DNA of 64,000 bases from JAGXFP01 sp039714535 (GCA_039714535.1 JBDLJC010000009.1:1-64000), one strand, 5' to 3'; positions 35,083 to 44,856 are shown, numbered from the stretch's first letter. Translations and numbers: made by a program. The notes: generated from the letters alone by a model not told the origin.

Positions 35083-36135
35083 TTGAGCGCGGTGAATGTC
35101 AGAGAAAAGATTGAGCAAAGAGAAGGAGACACCCTGTCGTCCTTCGCCTGTCTTAGCGCTACAAGCAAGGGGCGCATGCGGGAAGAGGCCGAATGTCCGT
35201 TGCGAACCGCTTTTCAGCATGACCGGGACCGGATCGTTTATTCCCAGGCCTTCAGGCGTTTGAAGCATAAAACCCAGGTTTTTCTGGCTCCTTCCGGCGA
35301 TCATTGCCGAACCAGATTGACCCATACCCTGGAGGTTTCCGAGATTGGCAGGACTATGGCTCGGGCCATGGATCTTAATGAAGACCTGGTTGAGGCTATC
35401 TCTCTTGGCCATGATCTTGGCCATACCCCGTTTGGTCATGCCGGGGAAACAGTGCTGAATGAACTGGTTTCCGGCGGCTTCTCCCATTATCGGCAGTCTT
35501 TGCGGGTGGTTGATGTATTGGAGAATGGTGGTAATGGCTTGAATCTAACCGCTGAGGTGCGGGATGGCATCGCCAAACATTCCAAGGGCTATGGTGAGGT
35601 AATCCCGGCCGATAGTCATGGTTTGCCTGAGACGGCCGAGGGGTGTCTGGTCCGCTATGCGGATATTATTGCCTATCTTAGCCACGATCTCGATGATGCG
35701 ATTCATAGTAATATAATCGGTGAGGATGATGTGCCGGATGAGTGCCACAAGGTTATGGGCCTCACCCATTCAAGTCGGATTATGACCATGGTTGAAGGGG
35801 TGATTTCCCATACCCTGCCCAGTGAAGGAGGCGCAGGTCCTCGGTTGGAGTTTGGGGTTGATCCCCAAGTTGGTGAGGCGATGCATACCTTGCGGAGCTT
35901 TCTTTTTCACCGGGTATACCGCTCCCCCCAGGTTCATAACGAGTTTGTCAAATCCCGCAAGATTCTTCGGGATCTTTTTCAGTACTGCTTGGAAAATCAG
36001 GACTTTCTCGAAGAGGAGACGGCGGGGGGAGCGGCTTGCTCTTCTCCGGAAAGGCGGGTTTGTGATTTTATTGCCAGCATGTCGGATCGGCATGCCCAGA
36101 ACCTGTATCACCGGCTGTTTGTGCCGGAAACATAG
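35083..36135 (+). CDS. dgt: Deoxyguanosinetriphosphate triphosphohydrolase-like protein
   Basis: HD-domain dNTPase of 350 residues, the short form found outside enterics. The metal site is seen as RLTHTLEV (H), SLGHDLGHTPFGHAGE (HD) and IAYLSHDLDDA (D). It splits dNTP into nucleoside and triphosphate and may adjust nucleotide pools. I chose TTG 35083, which follows GAGG; GTG 35092 is the alternative. A 93-residue gene follows on the same strand. Confidence 0.9.
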   Translation: MSAVNVREKIEQREGDTLSSFACLSATSKGRMREEAECPLRTAFQHDRDRIVYSQAFRRLKHKTQVFLAPSGDHCRTRLTHTLEVSEIGRTMARAMDLNEDLVEAISLGHDLGHTPFGHAGETVLNELVSGGFSHYRQSLRVVDVLENGGNGLNLTAEVRDGIAKHSKGYGEVIPADSHGLPETAEGCLVRYADIIAYLSHDLDDAIHSNIIGEDDVPDECHKVMGLTHSSRIMTMVEGVISHTLPSEGGAGPRLEFGVDPQVGEAMHTLRSFLFHRVYRSPQVHNEFVKSRKILRDLFQYCLENQDFLEEETAGGAACSSPERRVCDFIASMSDRHAQNLYHRLFVPET

Positions 36136-36229
36136 TTGATAAAAGTGGCTGCCATTTCCTAATGGCTGTTTGAAGATAAATAATTGATGGTCTCGGAAAA
36201 AGTCTATCTTAGCGCAGGAGGTTTTCAGG

Positions 36230-36511
36230 GTGTCGGAAGAGATAAAGTTTGTGCCGTATGCAGTTGCCAAAAAAATAGTCGGGGAGATTGTTGACGAGGA
36301 ACATCTTCACGAATCAGATCGGCGGGTTATGACGGTTTATGATGTTGATGGCCGGGAGCTTTGCTGGTTTGATACGACCGAGATTATGTCTGATCTTGGT
36401 ATCACGAAGACTGAGACCGACGAAGCCAAGGCGGCGGCGGTTGAGTATGCCTTGAATCATATCCCGGTCTGGGCGGTTGAGGAAGTTCTTAGGAGTCTTG
36501 AGGGAAAATAA
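36230..36511 (+). CDS. Small acidic hypothetical protein
   Basis: A 93-residue soluble acidic protein: KFVPYAVAKKIVGEIVDEEH, a beta pair MTVYDVDGRELCWFDTTE, then two helices rich in Glu and Ala. There is no recognised family. GTG 36230 is preceded by GGAGG. The stop codon directly abuts the stop of the convergent SDR gene with no spacer. It is probably co-transcribed with dgt, 94 nt upstream. Confidence 0.65.
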   Translation: MSEEIKFVPYAVAKKIVGEIVDEEHLHESDRRVMTVYDVDGRELCWFDTTEIMSDLGITKTETDEAKAAAVEYALNHIPVWAVEEVLRSLEGK

Positions 36512-37327
36512 CTATTCAACTCCTTTCGGCATGGGCGGTACTTTACTGCCGCCCAGCACATAGCCCCCGTCAAGCCTGAGGGTGGCGCCGGTCATATAGT
36601 CGCCGTCTTCAAGGAGATATCTGACCGCCTTGATTACATCCTGGTGCTGGCCTGAGCGACCGACCAGGGTGTGGTTGATGATGGCCTGCTGCTCTGCCGG
36701 TGACAGGAGACCCCAGCCTCTGGTGGTCTCGGCGTGTCTCGTTTCGAAAAAACCAAGCATTAGTTCATTCACCCGGACTGTTGGGGCTGCTTCCCTGGCC
36801 CAGGTTTCGGTCAGCAGGGAGATGGCCCGGTTGGCGGCGCTGTACCCGTCGTTGAAAATCAAGGCAGCCGGGCCGGAGCGTCCTACCAGACCGGCAATCG
36901 ATGAGATATTGATGACCGCCCCGGCGCCGGAGTCTTTCAATAAGGGCAGGGTCTGTTTGAATATCCAGCGCTTGGCCTTGAGCGTTGTCTCAAGCTCCAG
37001 ATCCCACTGGTCGGAGGTGTATTCCCCGTGCACTATCGGCATGCCGCCGCGTTCGATGTTATTTATAAGGATATCGAGGCGCTCGAATTTACTGTTTATC
37101 TCCGTAACCAGATTTTCCACCTCGGCCGGGCTGCGCAGGTCGGTCTTGATGGCCAGATGATCACTGCCCAGTTCCGCCAGTTCCCGGCAGGTTGCCGCTG
37201 ACTCTTTGGGCCAGTCAAAGTAGGTGATTGCAACGGTGACGCCCCGGCCTGCCAGGTAAAAAGCGATCTCTTTGCCGAGGCCTTTGGTGGCCCCCAGAAC
37301 CAAGGCGCATTTGTTTTTGAGGTTCAT
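36512..37327 (-). CDS. SDR-family protein lacking the catalytic lysine
   Basis: Rossmann-fold short-chain dehydrogenase/reductase relative (271 residues). The nucleotide loop GATKGLGKE (12-20) and ILINN (87-91) are normal. The active-site block is INISS..(insert)..DGYSAANRA: Tyr 162 is present, but the residue four later is Asn 166 in place of the catalytic Lys, followed by Arg 167. Either Arg substitutes or the protein has lost ordinary redox activity. The C-terminal TGATLRLDGGYVLGG is kept. No ribosome site is obvious before ATG 37327. Confidence 0.82.
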   Translation of the reverse strand: MNLKNKCALVLGATKGLGKEIAFYLAGRGVTVAITYFDWPKESAATCRELAELGSDHLAIKTDLRSPAEVENLVTEINSKFERLDILINNIERGGMPIVHGEYTSDQWDLELETTLKAKRWIFKQTLPLLKDSGAGAVINISSIAGLVGRSGPAALIFNDGYSAANRAISLLTETWAREAAPTVRVNELMLGFFETRHAETTRGWGLLSPAEQQAIINHTLVGRSGQHQDVIKAVRYLLEDGDYMTGATLRLDGGYVLGGSKVPPMPKGVE

Positions 37328-37409
37328 ATTGATTGCTGCTGAATTTTGGTTGCTGGCTGGTGATATCCGGAAAGAATCAAGGTTGACCTGGCCATCTTAG
37401 TCCGGGAGG

Positions 37410-39191
37410 TTAAGCGTCTAGATCGTCGTGGTTCTTGAGCAGCAGGCGGCGGCCCGGGTAAATCTTGTTGCCTTCTATATTGTTCCAGCGCCTGATCTTT
37501 GCTGGAGTGGTCTGGAATCTTTTCGCAATCTCCCACAGGGTGTCGCCGTTGATGACATGGTAATAGGTGAGACGTGGGTTTTCGGCGCTTGAGTTCCGTT
37601 CAGTTGCAGGCCTTGACTTTTTGCCGGTTGTGATGACGTTTGCAGCAGTGTTCTGGAGGTAAAAAGCGAGCTGTTGGCCTGCCCGGATCCGGCTCAGATC
37701 TTCCAGGCCGTTCCAGGCCGCGATCATATGAGAGGGGACGTTGTATCTCCTGGCCAGCTCCGAAATGGTTTCCCCTGGCCGTATTTTATGGATGACGAGG
37801 TTCTCCGGCAACATTTCGGCCGGGGCGAGACCGGCGGTTATCATGCTTTCATCGAGAAGTTTGTAGCTTGTGGTCCGGAAGGGAATTCTTAACCTTTTCC
37901 CAGCTATCAGCACACTGCTTCTCAGGTTGTTGGCCTTGAGCAGGGTCTTTTTGTTGATGTTGTATTTGTTGCAGATCCGGGAGACGGAGTCGCCCCTTTT
38001 GATCACATGGGTTTTGTACTTGGTGCTGACGGTCGCTTTTACCCTTGGCAGATTTCTGGCGATCAGCTCTTTTTTATCGACTGGGACCTTGATCGAGTAG
38101 AGGTTCTTGCCCGGCGGGGTGATAGAGCGCCGCAATTGCCGGTTCAAATTGCGAATATCTTCAAGGGGTTCGTCTCCGGCCAGGGCGACAGCCTGCATGG
38201 AGGTCCAACGGGGAACCTTCAGAGTTGCAAAGGTCAGTGGCTCATCATAGGCAATATCAGTGAAACCGTAGCTTTCCGGATCTTTGGCAATAATGATGGC
38301 GGCGATCAGCTTGGGGACATAATATTTGGTCTCTTTGTGGAGGTGCGAGCCCTTGATCAGCTGCCAGAAATCCCTGGAGCCTGTTTTTCTGATGGCCCGC
38401 CGGATCCTGCCGCCGCCGGCATTGTACGCGGCCACGGCCAGTTGCCATGAGTCGAATTCGCGATGCAGATCGGCCAGAAAATTAATGGCCGCTTTGGTTG
38501 ATTTTATCGGGTCACGCCTTTCATCAACATAATTATTAATACTTAACTTGTAAGCCCGACCGGTTCTGCGCATGAATTGCCAGGGGCCGACGGCTTTGGC
38601 TCTTGAATAGGCGGTGAGCCGGTAGCCGCTTTCGATCATGGGCAGGTAGGCCAGGTCAAGGGGCAAGCCGGCTTTGCCCAGTTCTTCCTGGATCATAGGC
38701 AGGTAGCGCCCTGAGCGTTCCAGCCATTTTCTGAAAGTTTTGTGCAGGGAGTTCTGGAATTTGTCGAGGAAGAATTCTACATGGCTATTGATCGTGATTG
38801 GGAAGTCATATTTAATCTCGGGCCTACTTGCCTGAATGACTTTATCACTGATGGCGCCGACATCGTTTTCAAGGGAGAGGGCCTCCGCCGGGCTTGGCAG
38901 GGGGATCTCTTCACTGGCCAGGGGTTCAAGTTCGTTATCGGTTATCTGCTCAAGATCTTCTGCTACGATTTTGCTCAGAGTGATTCCGCTGGTCTCTTCC
39001 AGAAAATCGGCAAGCCTATAAGTGGAACCAGTATCGGTATCGGCTGCAGGGGGTGTTGGCGCGGTGGATGCTTTTTGCAAGACCGGGCTGCAACCCCAGA
39101 GCAGAGCAACGAAAACAACAAATGCGATATTCCATAACCGGTGGACGGCTTTATTGTAAAAGGATTTATTTGCAGTGTCAGAAAAATTCAT
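37410..39191 (-). CDS. mltD: MltD-like lytic transglycosylase, three LysM domains
   Basis: A membrane-anchored murein hydrolase of 593 residues. The lipobox is ALLWGC (Cys 34). The SLT domain (about 150-310) has catalytic Glu 187 in PMIESGY and the AVGPWQFMRRTGRAYKL and AAYNAGGGRIRRAI blocks. Three LysM repeats (about 398-440, 467-510, 545-588) bind peptidoglycan. It cuts glycan strands with formation of 1,6-anhydro ends. It is divergent from the large class A PBP gene, so a hydrolase and a synthase share one upstream region. Confidence 0.92.
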   Translation of the reverse strand: MNFSDTANKSFYNKAVHRLWNIAFVVFVALLWGCSPVLQKASTAPTPPAADTDTGSTYRLADFLEETSGITLSKIVAEDLEQITDNELEPLASEEIPLPSPAEALSLENDVGAISDKVIQASRPEIKYDFPITINSHVEFFLDKFQNSLHKTFRKWLERSGRYLPMIQEELGKAGLPLDLAYLPMIESGYRLTAYSRAKAVGPWQFMRRTGRAYKLSINNYVDERRDPIKSTKAAINFLADLHREFDSWQLAVAAYNAGGGRIRRAIRKTGSRDFWQLIKGSHLHKETKYYVPKLIAAIIIAKDPESYGFTDIAYDEPLTFATLKVPRWTSMQAVALAGDEPLEDIRNLNRQLRRSITPPGKNLYSIKVPVDKKELIARNLPRVKATVSTKYKTHVIKRGDSVSRICNKYNINKKTLLKANNLRSSVLIAGKRLRIPFRTTSYKLLDESMITAGLAPAEMLPENLVIHKIRPGETISELARRYNVPSHMIAAWNGLEDLSRIRAGQQLAFYLQNTAANVITTGKKSRPATERNSSAENPRLTYYHVINGDTLWEIAKRFQTTPAKIRRWNNIEGNKIYPGRRLLLKNHDDLDA

Positions 39192-39425
39192 GGTCTCTTA
39201 TATACCAATAAGTGGAACTCATTTCCAGAACTCTTTGCTGGCGCGGGCTTAAATAAGCGGGGCTGGTTTTGTTGATTGGGTGTTTCAGGTGGGCACTTTG
39301 GGTAATTATCAGCCAACCATCAAGATGCTCCGCCCCGATGCTGTTTGCCTCATTGAAGTAATCGTTACTGATAAAAGGCGTTTTTAATTTAGTGCGACTA
39401 AATATGCAACGAAAAAGGTTGTGAC
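39192..39425. other. Divergent mltD / PBP upstream region
   Basis: AT-rich with no gene. It would carry the mltD promoter on the minus strand, though no clear pair of boxes was found. Confidence 0.3.
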
Positions 39426-39454
39426 TTGATTTTGTGTGAAAAATCGTGGACAAT
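39426..39454 (+). promoter_or_regulatory. Candidate promoter of the PBP operon
   Basis: TTGATT (39426-39431), 17 nt, GACAAT (39449-39454). The start would be near 39461, giving a leader of about 165 nt. Confidence 0.4.
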
Positions 39455-39466
39455 GTGCGATTGCAA

Positions 39467-39483
39467 ATCGACAAAATGTCGAT
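39467..39483. promoter_or_regulatory. 17-bp palindrome, possible operator
   Basis: ATCGACA-AAA-TGTCGAT, a perfect 7-bp dyad. It lies just after the predicted start site, where a bound repressor would block transcription. Confidence 0.35.
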
Positions 39484-39625
39484 AGGATAACTATGGAATT
39501 TGAGCTTGCCTGACCATCCTGATATTGCTATTGGATCCCCTTTGGGTGCTGTTTAAGAGACTGTCATGGTTAGTTTTACAAAATCATCAATGCCGTATTC
39601 GGCATTCGTATTGAACTGATATATT

Positions 39626-42600
39626 ATGTTAAAAAGATTCTCTTTTCTAATGCTGGCAATAGGTGTATTTGCCGGCGTGGTTGGATTTTGCCTTTTTTAC
39701 TGGCAGGTAGTTTTCTCGCCGGGGGGTGACATCCGCCAAGCCAGCATCGACAAGATTCTGGCCGTGGAAAGTCCTATTATGTACAGTGGTGGCAAGGACA
39801 AGATCGGGGTCTTTTTCGAGACTTCTCATCGGCAGTACGTCTCCTACGACCAGATTCCCAGGGATTTCATTAACGGGATCGTCTCCTCTGAAGATAATAA
39901 GTTTTTTGAGCACCACGGCTTCGATTTATTCGGGGTTCTCAGGGCCTTGGTGGCAAACATCCGGGCCGGCAGGGTGGTGCAGGGTGGCAGCACTATTACC
40001 CAGCAGACTGCCAAAAATCTGTTCAAACGTAAAGATCGCTCCATTCTTTCCAAGCTTAAAGAACTGCTTTTTGCCCTGCGCCTGGAATATCATTATCCCA
40101 AGGAAAAGATTCTGGAATTTTATGCCAACCAGTTCTATGTGAGTGGTAATGGCCGTGGTTTTGGGGTTGCGGCCCGTTATTATTTCAATAAAGACGCCGC
40201 TGATCTGGATCTTTTGGAATGCGCCTTTATTGCCGGGAGTGTTAAAAGACCCAACTACTACAATCCTTTTATTAAAAGAGGCGAAACAGCTAAGGCCCTG
40301 GCCCGGGAGAGATCGAAGGAGAGGGTCAAATATGTCCTGGGACAGATGCTTAAGAACGACCTGCTTACCTTGGATGTTTATGATGACATCGTCGACCGGG
40401 AAGTTCCTTTTGAGCAAGGCAAGATGTATTTTTCCCTCAATACGATAATGGACATGGTTAAGGAGGCAATGGCCGAGCCGGAGATTGTTGCGGCTCTACA
40501 TGAACACGGGATTGATAATGTTGCGACCTCGGGAATTAAGATCGTTACCAGTATCGAGAAGAATATCCAGACGGAAAGTTTTGCCTCTTTACGCCAAGAA
40601 CTTTCCCGCCTTGATGTCAGATTGCGGGGCTATGAACACGACGTGGTTCAGGATGAGTACCTGGAGTTGACCCGCAGGAAAAATCGGGACAGGGACCCGG
40701 GCAGTTTTCATTTTGGGCGAATTGTCAGTATCGAAGCCGCAGATGGTTCTCCGCCCAAGGTTTGGGTGTCTTTGTCGGACTCTGATGAGTACCCTCCCGA
40801 TGGGTATATTGATAAGAAAGGGTTGATGAATCTGGTCGTGCCGTTGGTCAAATATGAGAAAAACCGTTGGACGGAGGCCCAAAAGAAGGACCTGCCAAAA
40901 TTCATGGCCAAGCTTAGTGTCGGTGATCTTGTCTACACCAGCGTCCGCCGGGTTGATGCTGAAAGCGGTGAGATGGTCATGGACCTGGAGAAATACCCGC
41001 TTCTCCAGGGGGGGGTGTTGGCCATGCGTAACGGGATGATAAAAGCGATGGTCGGCGGCATGGATAACCGCTACTTCAACAGGGCCATTACGGCCAAAAG
41101 ATCCATGGGTTCAGTGGTTAAGCCCTTGGTCTACAATGCGGCGCTGCAGTTGGGCTGGAACAGCATTGACGTTCTTAATAACGAGAGGGATGTTTTCGTT
41201 TATCAAAAGAAGTCGTATTTTCCGCGGCCTGATCACCAAAGTCCTTATAAGGGGGTCTCGATGAGCTGGGCCGGGGTCCATTCGGAAAATATTGCGACAA
41301 TCTGGCTGTTATCCCATCTTTGTGATCGCCTTACTCCCATCCAATTTCGGAATGTTGTCGATTATCTGGGGCTCAGTCAATTACCTGAAGAGTCTGACCG
41401 TGATTATCAGCGGCGGGTTCGAGATAAATATGGAGTGGTTGTTGATGATGGCGCCTATTATGAGGCTGCTTTTGAGCGGGCCATTGCCGAACTTGAACCG
41501 GATCTCATCTTTGCGGGGCGACTGGATGAGTATGAGACTATCAGCAAGCTTCATTACGGCAGATATTTTAACAGGTTCTTTTCTGAAGTTGATGTGGATT
41601 TAGGCTTGGTCGAAAAGGATGAATCTGCCGGAGAGGAAGAGGTAGAAGAAGAGAAAGAGCTCAGCCGCCGGGAGAAAGCGGAGAAAAAGAAGGAAATTAA
41701 GAAAAAGAAGAAAGAGGCCAAGCTCAGAAAGACGATTCTGAAACGGAATTTTCTGAGATTTAAAAAACAAGCGGATGATCTCAAGCAATTGCGCAGTTAC
41801 TTTCATGAGGTTACTGTCAATCGGGATAATGGTGAGCTGACAGATGAGACCTCCCTGTACCGTGATCTGGTTACCGGCAACTATATCTATTTTGACAAGG
41901 ACGAGGTCTTCGGTGACCAGGAGCTGGATGAAGAGCAAGAGTTGCCCGGTGACCAGGAGGAGTTGGGTGAAGATGCAGAACTGACCCTCGACCCGGAAGA
42001 GGTTGTCAATCCTGTTCCTGAAGATTGGGAAATGGTCGGCAGAGGTGAGTTGGCAAACCTGCTTGATTCGTTCTATGCTGAGCAGTCGTTTTCTTTGTTC
42101 TTTGGCGCCCAGCCGTTCTCTATGAATGCTGCTCGGGGTACGGAGAAGGAGAATGAATTCTGGGGTTCTGTGCTGATAGATAATTCTTTAGCTGCCGGGA
42201 CCGTGGATATTATCAGTGAAGCGTTAAGTCGCGAGTACAAGCAGTTGCAGAAGCTCGATCCCTATGGGGCTGAGTTCCTTTATAATGTCCGTGATTTCAA
42301 GACGATGGTCGCCCTGCAATATATGATCGGTCTGTGCCGGGCTATTGGCATTGAGAGTGATTTGGCTCCGGTTCTTTCCTTTCCGTTAGGATCCAACGTT
42401 ATGAGTCTTCTTGATGTGGCTCGGGCCTATGAGAGCATGTTGAGCGGGGTCAGCAAGCGCTATGGTCAGCCCGGGAGCGGGGTAGGATTGGCAATTATTG
42501 AAAGTATCGAGAATCTTGACGGCGAAGTTATCTATGAGCCTTCGCTGGTTGAAACCCAGGTGGTTTCCCCTGAAACAAAGATTGCTATAAGTGATATCCT

Positions 42601-43180
42601 GAGGAGAGTTATTAAATTCGGAACCGGGCGCTTTGCCGACCGGAATGTGCGGTTGCGGAGCAGCGATTCCCAGAAAGACAGGCAACTGGTTAATCTTGGC
42701 GCCCATGTGCCGTTGGCCGGGAAAACCGGTACGGCCAACAGCTTCATGAATGCCAGTTTTGCCGGCGGTGTGCCGGGGGTAGGCCCGAACGGTATTTTTT
42801 CCTTGGCGGAGGGATATGTTTTGACATCCTATGTCGGTTTCGATGATAATACCCCGATGGTTAGAAATACAACGCACCTAACCGGTGCGAGTGGATCTCT
42901 GCCGCTCTGGTCCAGGATTGCCAGTAAGATATTATTCGAGAATGATTATGCCTCCCGACTGGAGCTGGTTGATATTTCTTTCTCTGACCAAATCGAGTTC
43001 CCTCTGCACTATCCCGATGTCGGTCAGGTAGAGATTCCGGTTGATCCTGGTCGTGGTGGAATTGCCGGTAACGGCGACGATACGGGGGCTTCTTTGATTA
43101 CTTTCGGTGAAAAGATTAGTAGTGGTCGGATCAAACCGACCAGATTTTTTAAGCCTTATTGGCTGGTGGGAGATAACTAG
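39626..43180 (+). CDS. Oversized class A penicillin-binding protein (GT51 + transpeptidase)
   Basis: Bifunctional peptidoglycan synthase anchored by one N-terminal helix (about 7-27). The GT51 glycosyltransferase has EDNKFFEHHG (Glu 89), GGSTITQQTAKN and the RLEYHYPKEKILEFYANQ block. The transpeptidase has SVVK (Ser 496), SEN (553-555) and KTGT (1033-1036). At 1184 residues it is several hundred longer than usual. The extra sequence lies between SEN and KTGT (478 residues apart) and includes a strongly charged Lys/Glu coiled coil at about 665-720 and an acidic tract at about 765-800. A lipoprotein gene starts 1 nt after its stop. Confidence 0.92.
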   Translation: MLKRFSFLMLAIGVFAGVVGFCLFYWQVVFSPGGDIRQASIDKILAVESPIMYSGGKDKIGVFFETSHRQYVSYDQIPRDFINGIVSSEDNKFFEHHGFDLFGVLRALVANIRAGRVVQGGSTITQQTAKNLFKRKDRSILSKLKELLFALRLEYHYPKEKILEFYANQFYVSGNGRGFGVAARYYFNKDAADLDLLECAFIAGSVKRPNYYNPFIKRGETAKALARERSKERVKYVLGQMLKNDLLTLDVYDDIVDREVPFEQGKMYFSLNTIMDMVKEAMAEPEIVAALHEHGIDNVATSGIKIVTSIEKNIQTESFASLRQELSRLDVRLRGYEHDVVQDEYLELTRRKNRDRDPGSFHFGRIVSIEAADGSPPKVWVSLSDSDEYPPDGYIDKKGLMNLVVPLVKYEKNRWTEAQKKDLPKFMAKLSVGDLVYTSVRRVDAESGEMVMDLEKYPLLQGGVLAMRNGMIKAMVGGMDNRYFNRAITAKRSMGSVVKPLVYNAALQLGWNSIDVLNNERDVFVYQKKSYFPRPDHQSPYKGVSMSWAGVHSENIATIWLLSHLCDRLTPIQFRNVVDYLGLSQLPEESDRDYQRRVRDKYGVVVDDGAYYEAAFERAIAELEPDLIFAGRLDEYETISKLHYGRYFNRFFSEVDVDLGLVEKDESAGEEEVEEEKELSRREKAEKKKEIKKKKKEAKLRKTILKRNFLRFKKQADDLKQLRSYFHEVTVNRDNGELTDETSLYRDLVTGNYIYFDKDEVFGDQELDEEQELPGDQEELGEDAELTLDPEEVVNPVPEDWEMVGRGELANLLDSFYAEQSFSLFFGAQPFSMNAARGTEKENEFWGSVLIDNSLAAGTVDIISEALSREYKQLQKLDPYGAEFLYNVRDFKTMVALQYMIGLCRAIGIESDLAPVLSFPLGSNVMSLLDVARAYESMLSGVSKRYGQPGSGVGLAIIESIENLDGEVIYEPSLVETQVVSPETKIAISDILRRVIKFGTGRFADRNVRLRSSDSQKDRQLVNLGAHVPLAGKTGTANSFMNASFAGGVPGVGPNGIFSLAEGYVLTSYVGFDDNTPMVRNTTHLTGASGSLPLWSRIASKILFENDYASRLELVDISFSDQIEFPLHYPDVGQVEIPVDPGRGGIAGNGDDTGASLITFGEKISSGRIKPTRFFKPYWLVGDN

Positions 43181-43181
43181 G

Positions 43182-44285
43182 ATGAATATCAAGGTTTGGT
43201 CGTTTTGTTTTATGTTTTTTGCTGTTGTGGCTTTTACGGGGAGTGGTTGCGCCCCGCAAAAGGTCCAGTTGGTTCCCAGGACAATAGAACCGGTTGTTTT
43301 GGATGCCGTTGAAGATCAGGTCCCTCTGACCGATATGGAATTTCAGTATGAATCTCCGCAAGCTGAATTGTCGGCAACCAAAGCCGAGCAAACCCAGGTG
43401 TTGCCAAGTGTTCCTTTTGTTGATCAGCGGATGATGGTTTATGCCGATAAGTTTACAAGTTGGGAGACCCTTTCTTTACAGGTTGCGGCGCTTGACTTGA
43501 GTGACAGGCTGCCACCCCAGTGGGACCAATGTCTGGCTGGTATCGCGGAAGTGTTTCGTGGTTATAGCGTCTTGATGGAGGCGCTATTGGCCCAAGACAC
43601 CCAGGCTGTTATGGCCGGGCAGCTTGGGGTGGATCCGTGGCTGATTTATCAGAATGATATTGTCTTTCTGGAAGGGGAGTGCCAACAGGTCTTTACAGAT
43701 GGTGCTGTTGTTCTGGGCGGTGCTCAAGAGAAGCACGGAGCCAATACTGAGTTCGAGGAAGGCACGGCCGTTGCAACTCAGCACCCTGGTGGTGGGCTTT
43801 CCAAGAAGACCATAGCCGCCCCCCGGAAAGGGGATTCCCAACCTAAGCAGAAGCTTCTCTCGGCGGCAGATCGATCCGGACAATGGGATAAGGCGGTATT
43901 GTTATTGGAGTCGGGGCAATATGATGACGCTATTGATGCCTTTGGGATGTTGTTTAACACGGAATATGATATCCCGGCCCGGGCGAATATCCAGAAAGCG
44001 GCTGAGGTCGCATCTGTCGGGATGAGGCGTAAGTCGGCCAATATCTTTGTTAAGGCCCGTAGAGAAATGGAGTATGAGCTGAAAAAGGAACTTCTTCGTG
44101 AATCGTGGCAACTCCTTCATGATATAACGGTCAAATACCCCGAAGTTAAGTTGATCGGCAAGGTCAGACAAAATCTGCTTATAATCGAAAAACATATCGA
44201 TGGTTTTGACCCGTTGATGCTTCAGGAGTTGAGGCCGGTTGCGGGCGCAGCCCAAGAGGATCTTCCTGAGGAATACCTGTACTGA
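43182..44285 (+). CDS. Lipoprotein paired with the class A PBP
   Basis: A 367-residue lipoprotein: signal peptide plus lipobox FTGSGC, a low-complexity linker, a helical block (about 85-155) and a second helical block (about 235-345, VLLLESGQYDDAIDAFGMLFN and so on) that reads like one or two TPR units. No family is recognised. ATG 43182 lies 1 nt past the PBP stop, with GGGAG inside the PBP end, so translation is coupled. By analogy with E. coli LpoA (TPR-like lipoprotein that activates PBP1A), it may be an outer-membrane activator of this PBP; that is inference. Confidence 0.72.
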   Translation: MNIKVWSFCFMFFAVVAFTGSGCAPQKVQLVPRTIEPVVLDAVEDQVPLTDMEFQYESPQAELSATKAEQTQVLPSVPFVDQRMMVYADKFTSWETLSLQVAALDLSDRLPPQWDQCLAGIAEVFRGYSVLMEALLAQDTQAVMAGQLGVDPWLIYQNDIVFLEGECQQVFTDGAVVLGGAQEKHGANTEFEEGTAVATQHPGGGLSKKTIAAPRKGDSQPKQKLLSAADRSGQWDKAVLLLESGQYDDAIDAFGMLFNTEYDIPARANIQKAAEVASVGMRRKSANIFVKARREMEYELKKELLRESWQLLHDITVKYPEVKLIGKVRQNLLIIEKHIDGFDPLMLQELRPVAGAAQEDLPEEYLY

Positions 44286-44373
44286 GGTATTCCGAGAAGG
44301 TTGCAGTGATTTTCCCCGCCCGACTTTTCAGAGCGGTGGTTTTATGCACGACCTTGTCCGTAGCCTGAATTCA

Positions 44374-44401
44374 AGAGGGCGGTTATCTTAAACCGCCCTC
44401 T
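44374..44401. terminator. GC-rich hairpin after the PBP operon
   Basis: AGAGGGCGGTT / AACCGCCCTCT (11 bp, 6-nt loop), followed by TATTAAC with no strong T run. Likely the 3' end of the PBP-lipoprotein transcript. Confidence 0.6.
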
Positions 44402-44856
44402 ATTAACGTTCCCGTCAGCAACTCTCATCTCCTTCTTTCAAACAACCAATTATTCTGCGGCAATTTGCCATATGCGCTACCTTGCCAGGTTGTAGCAAGT
44501 TTAGTGTGCTTTCAATGTTAGTCAAACTGTTGTGAAACGGCAGCTGTAACCCTGCCCAAGACAAAAAGAAACCAATAAGATATCAACGACTTACTGCTTT
44601 ACTTTATCCGGCACACATCGTTATCATTGAATAACTTGTTTCTGCTACTATCCGAAGTTTTCCTGGCCTGGATCTGTTTTTATAGGGAGGTCGTTATGTT
44701 GGTTATTTGTCCTGCGAAATCCAGTCTGATTCAAAACTGAAGAAACGTCTGTCTTGAATCAGTAAGAGGCTAATGATCTCCTGTCTGCATCATTGGTCTT
44801 ATCTCATTCTCGACCTGTCTCGAGACGATTAAATAAACTTTCTGATTTGCGGGAAG
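44402..44856. other. Intergenic with a mini-ORF and a 9-bp dyad
   Basis: ATG 44696 has a strong GGGAGG site but the frame ends after 14 codons (44740). The dyad CTGATTCAA / TTGAATCAG (44726-44762) overlaps its end. No plus-strand gene follows before 45767, so a leader-peptide role has no obvious target. Nothing else was found. Confidence 0.35.

Noticed and set aside
34882..35487. 201-codon minus-strand frame
   Set aside because: Runs antisense over the start of dgt, which has clear HD motifs in its own frame.
44696..44740. 14-codon leader-like peptide with a strong ribosome site and a dyad
   Set aside because: No downstream gene on this strand for a kilobase, so an attenuator cannot be argued.
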